In this document: one piece after another, positions 56,009 to 64,000 of the stretch
Layout of the letters: the number at the start of each line of letters is the position of its first letter
How positions within the stretch are numbered: position 1 is the first letter of the stretch
From: Alligator mississippiensis
Taxonomy: Eukaryota > Chordata > Crocodylia > Alligatoridae
DNA: 64,000 bases
Assembly: GCF_030867095.1 (NCBI RefSeq)
Contig: NC_081828.1
Location: forward strand, 51,437,434 to 51,501,433
Reading direction: 5' to 3'
Notes under the pieces: generated by a model
Told to the model about the DNA's origin: nothing
Seen by the model: only the letters and a program-made list of their open reading frames with translations
Database searches by the model: none
Position numbers and translations under genes: made by a program

Positions 56009-56274
56009 GGGGGGTGGGCACTCTGCCGCATGATTGCCACGAGTGGTACGGGCAGCCTCTGTGTGTGGCACCTGGTAGATCAGGGAGGAGACGGACAGTA
56101 CAGCAACTGATGAGACAAGAAGCAGAACATGGAGGGAGAGATTGGGCAGGGGACACAGAGTAGGAAGCAGAAAGCAGGGCACCAGACTGGGCAGAAGAAG
56201 GGGATCAGAGTGGTACTTGGGGAAGTCACAGGGCTAATTTGTAGCACACCTGCCAAAAGGGTTGGCTGCTACTC
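56009..56274 (-). mobile_element. hAT MITE with perfect target duplication, 266 bp
   Basis: Flanked by GTCTATCC at 56001-56008 and 56275-56282. Read on minus, it resembles the element at 27179-27432 (gcagccaacccttttggcag, then acaaattagccc). The right plus-strand edge 'gggggtgggcac' is a CAGGGGTGGGC-type terminus that has lost its first bases or drifted. GA-rich interior, no coding. Confidence 0.75.
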
Positions 56275-56289
56275 GTCTATCCTATCCCT

Positions 56290-57865
56290 AAAGCATGAAG
56301 AAAGTATTTATACAGTGCTATCGTAGTCATAGGGATAAAATATTATTTGGGGCGGCTGAGTGCACAGACAGACGTACGTGGCCCACCAACCAGGTAAGTC
56401 AGTGGATTGGAAGGGGTAGGGGGAGAGTGCCTGCTGCTGCCAGGCTGTGCCACGTCCCCTGCCTGCTGCAGCTGCCCAGAGCCTGCGCCCAGGCTGCTGT
56501 GTGGCCCTTTGCACTGCCACTGTTGCCCCATGTTTGGAGGGACTAAGCCCCATTAGCCCCAGTCTTCTGTTGCCAATGGTCATAGTAAAAGGTCCCTTGT
56601 CTGAGCTAGTCTTCTCCAGACTGTGCTACTGGGCATTCACTACTTCAGTGCTCAGAGTATTGCTTTTCCCACACTGGGATGACCAGGATTGGGTCCAGTG
56701 TTTTAGTAGATTGATCCTGTAAGCAAGATGCAGTGTCCTTGTCTGCTACTATTTTCAATGAGACTTGAAGATGCCTTGCTCCTGCAGGGCCAAGCCCCAG
56801 GTGTACAACTATATATATTCACACACGTGCATTCTTCTACTCACAGCACAGGGTGTCAGACCTGGGAGCTGTAGAAGGGACCAGCCCTTGGGGTGCATTG
56901 AAGGGCAATGAGGGGGCCAAAATGTCTTGAGCAGGGAAATTCAAGCAGATGGGGACTGATGAATTTCCTTCGTTCCCTCCCAGCCATGCTCTTTAACAAA
57001 AGTGGCCCTAGAGCAGTGAAGCAGGGACAGCATGTGCAGAGAGCTGGAGGAAAGGGGCTGCTTATTGGCCTGTGTCATGCTGTAGGTCTGTGCAATTCAC
57101 AAGCTGGAATTTAGCCCTGAGCCCTACAAAAAACCCCCCAAAACTATAAGTACTTCTGAAGAGACCCTAACGTCCCAGCATGTGCAAATGCCTGATTGAA
57201 CAGTGTTTCTTGAACTTGAGGCGGGAGTGGACCTGAATAACTGCCTGATTGGGCTAATGCTGTCTTTATGATGGTCTGAAATTCTCAGCTGCAGGCCATT
57301 GCATCTTCCCTGGAGAAGAACTGGCAAGTGGGTTGAGATGTACAAGGTGTAGGAGGGAACAATGTAAAGCTGAGGCAAGAGTTGGGATAGGAGTTCTTGG
57401 ATTTAGATACTTGGCTAATGGAATTTGGGATGATTCTAGTGGAGCTTGGAAAAAATGTGAGCTAATTGATTGTGGGGTGCTGGGAGCATCTAGTAATTTG
57501 CCCACAATAGAGGAAAAGCCCTAGAAATGTGTAATGCTGAATAAGACCTAGGATCCAACAAAGTTCTAGGTGTTAAGATGCACAGGAAGTGCTCAGCACC
57601 CAGCAGCTCCTGTTTTGATGCTGGGATGTCAAAGGAGCTTGGCATTCAGTAGGGTGTGGGAGCAAACAAATGGGGAGAGTTTGCAGGGTAATGTGTCATT
57701 TATAAAGGCTGGTGCTGCGTCATATAGGTTATCTCCTCCAGTTGTTAATTCCTTGCTCTGTGATGTGAGCAAGGCTCCAGTTCAGCAAGGCATAAAGGAA
57801 TCAGGTTTGTAGTCTGACTTCAGTGAAATATAAGCATATATACTTAATATTCATTGTGTGTGTTA
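56290..57865. other. No gene seen
   Basis: Non-coding. A CAG/CTG-rich patch lies at 56430-56530 (cctgctgcagctgcccag). No termini or exons were found. Confidence 0.45.
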
Positions 57866-57867
57866 AT

Positions 57868-58515
57868 AGATTCTAGGGTTGGAAGGGACCTCAGTGGGCC
57901 TTCCAGTCTGAACCCCTGCCCCTGGCAGGCAAGAAAAGGCCACCAAACATGGGATCATGTAATCCCAGCCAGGTCCCTGTCCAGTCTCCTCTTGAAGACC
58001 CCCAAGGATGGGGCAAGCACCACCTCCCTTGGAAGCCCAGATCCTGGCAACCCTGACCATGATGAACTTTTTTCTAATGTCTAGTTGAAACCTACTCTCC
58101 AGTAGCTTATGGCCATTGTTCTTTGTTGTTCCAGGGGGTGCCCTGATAAACAGACCATCACCTACTTCCTGTTGCTCTCCTCTTATGAATTTGTACGCCG
58201 CCACAAGGCCCCCTCTCAGCCTTCTCTTGGAGAGGCTGAAGAGGTTAAGGTCCCTTAGCCTTTCCTCGTAGGGCCTTCCCTGCAGGCCTCCAATCAGACA
58301 AGTGGCTTTTTTTTGGACCCTCTCCAGGTTGTGCATATCCTGCTTGAACTGCGGCGTCCAGAACTGGACACAATACTCTAGCTGTGGCCTGACCGATGCC
58401 GCATAGAGGGAGAGGATCACCTCCTTGGACCTGTTTGTGAAGCACCTACAGATGCACAACAAGGTGCGATTTTTGGCTCTGCCAACTACTTCATCACATT
58501 GACAACTCGGATGTG
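57868..58515 (-). mobile_element. CR1 LINE 3' end with open ORF2 frame
   Basis: On minus one uninterrupted frame covers the ORF2 C-terminus: [53 protein letters not shown] and RFQLDIRKKF. It then reads on through the 3' part. The 3' terminus is the complement of 'agattctagggttggaagg'. 5'-truncated; the lack of stops suggests a relatively young insertion. Confidence 0.9.
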
Positions 58516-58552
58516 TTAAGCCTTCTGGATTGGGGCCTGTTGTACAGTTGCA

Positions 58553-59170
58553 GCTCAACTATTGCATTAAATTCTGGGCATCTTACCAAATGCAGTAGGT
58601 GCAGTGTAGAGCAAGGAATACTGCTGGATATCAAGAGGGTCTGAGTTATGAGGACATATTAAAAGTGTTGATTATTCAAGTCAGGAAAAGTCTTGTATGG
58701 AATGTACATACAGCGCCTGCTGTAATGGGGCCCTGATCTTGACTGGGATTTCTAGGCATTACCGTTCTATAAACAATAGCCATATCATGTGTCAAAGAAA
58801 CAAAGGCAGGGAAGAGGTTTAAGAGTCTGCAACTGCTTAATGCCCAAATAGCGGGAATAAAATATCTGTGACTTATTCCAAAAAGCCAAGAGATGGCATT
58901 AATGAATAGTGGTGGATCAGTTGCTTAGCAGTGTCAGGTGGATAAAAATAGAAAAAAATATTATTAAAGTACAAAACGAATCCAATTATTCTGGCAGCTG
59001 TTGAAACAAGTCTTGGCCGACAAGGGGAAAGGAATCACTTAGAGAGAGCTTCAGGCTGAGATGAGGAAAACTCTCTGACTTGAGATCTTTTAAATTGGAA
59101 TAGTCTTTCTAGAGAAGCAGTTGGCCTATTCATGGGCTAGAACTTCTAATGCTAGACAAGAAGAGTCATC
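58553..59170 (+). mobile_element. Ancient CR1/L3-type LINE fragment with MIR tail inside
   Basis: Diverged sense LINE text: 'attgcattaaattctgggca', then 'agagagcttcaggctgagat' and 'ggaatagtctttctagagaa'. A SINE-tail block (58690-58790, 'cagcgcctgctgtaatgggg') interrupts it. The younger antisense CR1 lies immediately to the left. Confidence 0.55.
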
Positions 59171-59174
59171 AGGA

Positions 59175-60300
59175 AATGCAATGGCAATAAGGGGCATGAT
59201 GGGGCAGTTCTTCATTGGTGGAGAGCTAGATTGACAGCCCTCTTCAAGCTCTTATATTCTTTGGAATAACATAAGTGGAATAACACTCTTCATCTCTGGA
59301 CACACAGCATCATCCATAGAGTTACTCCATAGAGTTTGACCTACAGTGTCAAATATGAACAAGGTAAAAAGTGCAAGAAATTTTGGGGGCTTCACCTCAT
59401 CTGTTGTGGTTATATTACAAAGCTGTGGTCGTGTCCCAAAGAGCAGGGCAGTTCTCACAGCCATAGCAGCACTACAGGATCTTGGGTATTATACCTGCTG
59501 TATGTGTCATGTAGCCAGTAGTAAAAGCTTCTCACTTTACCATTCATCATCTTCCCAACAAAAAGATCCAGCTTTGCCTTGAGTGGATGCATTAACCCGC
59601 AAAACCCTAAGGTGCTGCATAGCAAAATCAGGTGAAGTCATTCAGATCTGCTCCTTCAGCTGCTTTAAATCCCCTCAATCTAAGCCCAGAGATGATCTCA
59701 CCACAGTAGAAGCGCTTTTGGGTCAGTGAGGACTAAACCATTCCCTGTTGTTTGCCTACATAATCTGTTTTGAAAAGGCAGCCCTTGATGCTGTTTTTCC
59801 AATTAGTCCTGTTAGATGATTCTGGTAAGACAACAACTGGTCTAATTTAACAGGCAGACATTTCATTGAATTAGCAAGTGCATTGGAGAGTGAGACTGCA
59901 GGGTATGTGCCAGGGAGTTCACCAGTGCAGGAATGGAGGGGCCTGGATGACATCAGCTTCAGCTTACTTAATATTTTAATTGATAGCCTGTAATTAAGGG
60001 AAACATGAAAACAAAGGGCTCAACCCTGCCATCCCTTATTCTTGTGTTAATTGATGCAACTTAGCCTGAATGAAGATGGGGAGGGTGTAGTCTACGCAGA
60101 GTGGAAGGTTAACCTCTTACTAGGTCAACATAGACCAGATAACGTGGCCTTGTGCAAAAGTACAGTCAGGCTGGCACATGATTAGGCTCCACACAGGGTC
60201 AGGACAGTGGACTGGATCACATCTGTGAAACAACCCCATGCAGGATCCAGCTTATGGATCAACTCCATGCTGCTAGTCTGGCCTGTAGAGCTGGAGCCAC
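59175..60300. other. No gene seen
   Basis: Non-coding DNA. Weak SINE-like wording (ctcaaccctgccatccctta) lies near 60020. Confidence 0.45.
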
Positions 60301-60312
60301 CACTAGCCTAGG

Positions 60313-60536
60313 ACTGGGGTGTCAAATATACGGCCTGCAGGCCAAATGTGTCCCACAGAGCTTTGCCATCTGTGAGTGGGCATGGAGCCCTCCACCAAAA
60401 TCTGAGGTATGGGTCCACATTGGGGACATGTTAGTGGCAGGGAGCAAGTGATGGCTGCATCTAGATTTAACCCATGAAGAATTCTTATGGTCCAGATCCA
60501 GCCCAGGGGGCTGGGTGAGTTTGCCAACCCTCTTTT
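60313..60536. mobile_element. hAT-like MITE
   Basis: Starts near CTGGGGTGTCAAATATACGG and ends near 'gggtgagtttgccaaccctc', which pair imperfectly as a CAGGGGTGTCAAA-type terminus. The subterminal 'ggcctgcaggcc' palindrome and 'gatccagcccagggggc' are typical of this group. No target duplication was resolved. Confidence 0.55.
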
Positions 60537-60539
60537 AGA

Positions 60540-60640
60540 GGTTATGGCACTAGACTGGGACTTGGGAAATCAGAGTCCTGTTTCTGGCTCTCGGGATTAG
60601 TTAGTACCAGACTTTCAAGGCTCAGAACCCCTGACTGGAG
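60540..60640 (+). mobile_element. MIR head fragment
   Basis: 'Gttatggcactagactggga', 'cttgggaaatcagagtcctg' and 'tttctggctctcgg' match the 5' part of MIR-like SINEs, cut short after about 60 bases. Confidence 0.6.
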
Positions 60641-60644
60641 CCAG

Positions 60645-61620
60645 GTTTGCAAAGTGCTTGGCTCTGAGCAGCTCCCTGTGATGCTACAAAGAGAATTTAT
60701 TGATTGATTGATTTGAGGAGGGCAGCACCCTATGAGCTTATCTTGCTTGAAAGATCTGGTGCTTAATTTCTCTTTGCATTTGTTTTCCAGATAGGAAGAA
60801 TATATCCTTTGTGATCTACTTTTGCAAGTTGCTGAGGGAAGGGGACTGTTTCTTGCTCTATGCAAGTACAGTACTTAATACAGTGGACCCCTCTTCCCCA
60901 CCTGGGGCCTTCAGCAGCTATGCCAGTAATACTAAGATCTACCTCCCATACCTTCTCACTACCTTCCACATCAGTGTATAGTTGGAGTGTGAGATGTTAT
61001 TGCTCTTACCAGTTGTTGCTGCAAATATGTATCAACTGTAGTGATTATGTCCCCTTAAAAATAAGGCCATCGTCTACTCCCTGTCTCTTGCAGACAACTG
61101 GCAGAGGCTGAGCAAGCAGTACTGATCAATGACCCTCCACCTCACTTCTCTTGCACATTGTTTGTGTTCTGTTTGCTGTATTATAACAGCTGCAGTGGGG
61201 GAGGTTTATGAATGATGCATTATAGAATTAAATGGTGATGTAAATAATTTCACTCAGCTTCATTGCCAGAGACTGCCAACCAATTTAACTTGCCAGCCTA
61301 CAGCTTGAATGTCAACCAGTTTTCACTGCATCTATTTGGGGTCTACCAAGCAGTGGGGGAGGACTTTTTTGGTTTTTCCCCACTCCTTCTTACTCAACCT
61401 GGGCAAGAAATTACTCAATAGAGTGAGTAGCACATCTCTGTAGGGGAAGCTATATGCAATGGCAATAAGCTAATTAGAAGCCTGCTCCTACACTTTTAAA
61501 ACCAGTGGGAATTTCACCATTGACTTCAGTGGAGTTGGGCAGAGCCCAAAAGAGAAAATCTGGAGATGGATTAATTGCCCCTTTTGCTATCACTGTATTT
61601 CTTCTGGAGTCTGCGTAGGA
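60645..61620. other. No gene; SINE-like trace
   Basis: Non-coding. The motif 'ccattgacttcagtggagtt' at about 61518 is the clearest example of the old amniote SINE-like repeat seen across the window. Confidence 0.5.
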
Positions 61621-61627
61621 AGGATTG

Positions 61628-62610
61628 ACTGTATTTTCTTGCATATCACATGCCCCCAAATAAAATGCAACCCTTGTTTTTGGAAGGCAGAACATGAAAA
61701 AGTAGATTTTTGCAGTCTTTGCTTATGACAAAGTAAGTCCTCCTGGAAACAGTGTGCACCATCTCAGGAAACAATCTGACTGAGCCAGCAGGAACTTCCC
61801 GGCATGTCAGAACAGCAAGAAGACTAGGCTTGGCCCTAGCCCTTGCAAAGGCAGTAGTAAAACTGTTACTTTTTTATTGTAAGTAGTTCTTTATATAAGT
61901 TCCTGTAAATAATAAAGCATTTTCACACTGCAGGCCTCATCAAAACACTACAGACTGCATGCAGCAGCCCACTTGCCCTAAGCCAGCTCAGTTGCTACCT
62001 CAGGTACAAGCTACAGTGCTCAGCCAATAGCTATGGCTGTGAGGCCCCTGCCACATGTTATGCTTAAGACGTGAGCGACACATTCAAACAATTGTGTTCA
62101 ATTACACAAAAAATGTAATAATTAATAAGTTTGTGGCTGGTTCCTATCACACCATGAATTAAATGTGTGGCCAGGTGCACCCCTGTGGCTGGGAGCCTTG
62201 TTAGCTGATGGGGCTTCCAGCCACGGGGGTGCACCATGTGCTCCTGCAGCTGGGAGGCCTGTCAGCTGACCAGAGCTCCCAGCTGTGGGGCACATCATGC
62301 CCCTGAACCTGGGAGTTCAGCAGCTGGTGGGGCTTCCAGCTGTAGGGGCCCACCCCTGCAGCTGAGCGACTTATCAGCTGATACTGCTGTTGCGTAAGAA
62401 GATACAGTTTTGGGATTTTCTAGTGGGACCAGTTTGGCATCATGCATTTCTCAATGATAGGGGCATGACCCAGGGGACTAATTTTCTGAGTCCAAGGCAC
62501 TTCAGAAAAGTTAAAGTAATGGTTATTACTGGATTTACTCACATACCAAATATACCTTTCCCCTCAAAATCACTCCTCCAAAATTAGTGCATATCTTAAG
62601 CAGAGAAGCT
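61628..62610. mobile_element. DNA-transposon debris with CTGTATTTTCTTGCATA terminus
   Basis: The left terminus 'ctgtattttcttgcatatca' with 'catgcccccaaataaaatgc' matches the family of 11238-11757. A second, terminus-like segment (ggatttactcacatacc) lies at about 62530. Between them is the palindromic array at 62175-62383. Whether this is one element or several is unclear. Confidence 0.4.
62175..62383 (+). repeat. Tandem array of about 60-bp palindromic units
   Basis: Three full units and a partial one (62175-62234, 62235-62299, 62299-62349, 62349-62383). Each is a hairpin of the form gtgcacccctgtggctggga ... ttcccagcYgYgggggtgcac around a 'gtcagctga' loop. Divergence between units is visible, so the array is not freshly expanded. 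Confidence 0.7.
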
Positions 62611-62614
62611 GATT

Positions 62615-64000
62615 TTCCTTTGCTGGAATAGAAACACGGAGGAATATTAGAACATAACTACTTGCTTCTGGCTGCCACTTGTGTGTAGCCCCAGCAAGCA
62701 GAAGGGGCAGAATTCTGTGTTAACCCACTGGCCCCTGCCAGACATGAAGGTAAAGTTACAACAATTACTGGACTAGATGTCTGAGGCCATTGATCATGTG
62801 GAATGTTGACTTCCACCTGGAGGAGGCTGCTAACTCGCTTTCAGCCCAGGTCAGCAGTTAACCATCTAGGGCTGTTCTTAGATTAAAAAAACTTTAGAAT
62901 CTGTCCAGTTTCCCCATGAAAGATGCTAAAGTCCTAAAAATCTTTGCTGATTTTTTACTTCTTTCTTGGCAGTCTCAGTGGAGAGGTCAGTGACTGAAAC
63001 CTGAGTTCTTGCCTGCAGATCTGATACCCCCATGTCAGATTGGGGCATGTTGATGATGAGAAGCTTGCCTGTGCCACATGCATCCTGCGGAGAGACAAAA
63101 AACTCTAGGAAGCAGGGTTGTCAATCCAACAGTTTTCCAAGCAAAGTTCATCATTGCATTGGGAGGAAAGAGTGGGAAATTCTTCCCCTTCAGTTGAGCA
63201 AGGGGAGCAAATCAAAGCGTGTCCAGTGCAGCAGGAACCCTAACTGCTCATAGAGAATATCTTTTGTAGAGGTCTATTTGCGGCAGCACTGACTTGTGTC
63301 AGTTTTGCTGGTTCCTGCAGCAAGTATGCTGGAAAAAACTTTGAAAAACTGAGCCAGGTGCTGAGTCAAAGGCTTTTCACAGAGTAAAAAATAGCTCCAA
63401 TAAACCAGGTGTTCAAGGGGAAAGGGACTTTTGGTTCATGTGATATTATGAAAGGTGGTGCAGTAGCCACGTTAGGTGCTAAGAGTAAAATACTCGCGTG
63501 CTCCCCCTGCCCTGCATGTAACATGTAAAAAGCATTGCAGGGTATTGTGAGATCATTAGATGAGGCACTCTCTATATATTCCCATATGGCAGAAGCCATA
63601 CTGTTCTCTCAGCACTCTATTCCTTCCACATGGGACAGAACAATTAAGGACAATTGGGGGAAAATATTAATTTGAGCAGTCATGTATTGAATGGGATGGA
63701 GGAGCTCAAAGTTGGTATGTGAAGAGACAGGGACTTGTATTCCTTTTTCAGTCGCGTGGGTACATTTGCTGGCTTGGACAGAAACTCTACCAGACAACAG
63801 AGCATGATGTGGCCCCCCAGGGTTTTATCCAGATTCTCCTCCTGCTCCATGCACATGTGTAAGATTTATGATGTCTTTAATTATTCATCCCCTTGTTTTT
63901 AAGTGTTGCTGGAGTTTTGCACATTATGTGATAAGGAAGTGATGAAAATGCGCTTAGCAGCCTGGACTGGGTTTTTTTGTTTGTTTTTGTTGTTGTTTTG
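62615..64000. other. No gene seen
   Basis: Non-coding to the window end. The last 40 bases are a T/G-rich simple tract (gtttttttgtttgtttttgt). Confidence 0.5.

Noticed and set aside
1-64000. CRISPR arrays, bacterial operons, tRNA or rRNA genes
   Set aside because: The repeat content is vertebrate, no regular spacer array exists, and no cloverleaf or rRNA-like sequence was noticed outside SINE remnants.

Overview
This window is vertebrate genomic DNA: AT-leaning, with no dense coding sequence and a large load of old interspersed repeats. CR1-type LINEs dominate (at least nine fragments), with many short non-autonomous hAT elements carrying 8-bp target duplications, MIR-like SINE remnants and long fold-back DNA elements whose ends resemble TAGGGCTGTGCGAAG. 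This mix suggests a crocodilian, with a turtle as the alternative. That placement is inference from repeat style; no gene in the window names the species.

Layout. 1-2 kb is GC-rich palindromic repeat debris. 2.5-6.8 kb holds hAT-derived elements, including a 1,353-bp fold-back element with a perfect target duplication. 7.2-7.9 kb is a CpG-containing LTR-like fossil fragment with a small membrane-type reading frame on the minus strand. 10.7-16.2 kb holds an old CR1, a DNA transposon, a probable solo LTR and two palindromic MITEs, one split by a 1.1-kb insertion. 20.56-21.36 kb is a CpG island with a good splice donor at its 3' side. It is the only convincing promoter and first exon here, reading to the right, and much of the rest may be its first intron. 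A roughly 320-bp segment at its downstream edge is duplicated 1.6 kb upstream, where the CpGs have become TG or CA. 29.34-32.98 kb is a long antisense CR1 broken by four later insertions, three with readable target duplications. 36-42 kb holds two MITEs, three CR1 copies and a CpG-rich Tigger-like MITE. 47.6-56.3 kb holds several hAT MITEs and a pair of related repeats, each hit separately by a hAT element. 57.9-59.2 kb is CR1, and 61.6-62.6 kb is DNA-transposon debris with tandem palindromes.

No complete protein-coding gene, tRNA or rRNA was recognised. One weak candidate internal exon (123 bp, minus strand, 55,243-55,365) deserves a search. Most open reading frames here lie in repeats or look fortuitous. 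Long stretches contain nothing I can name and are marked as such. Alignments were made by eye, so repeat edges without target duplications are approximate.
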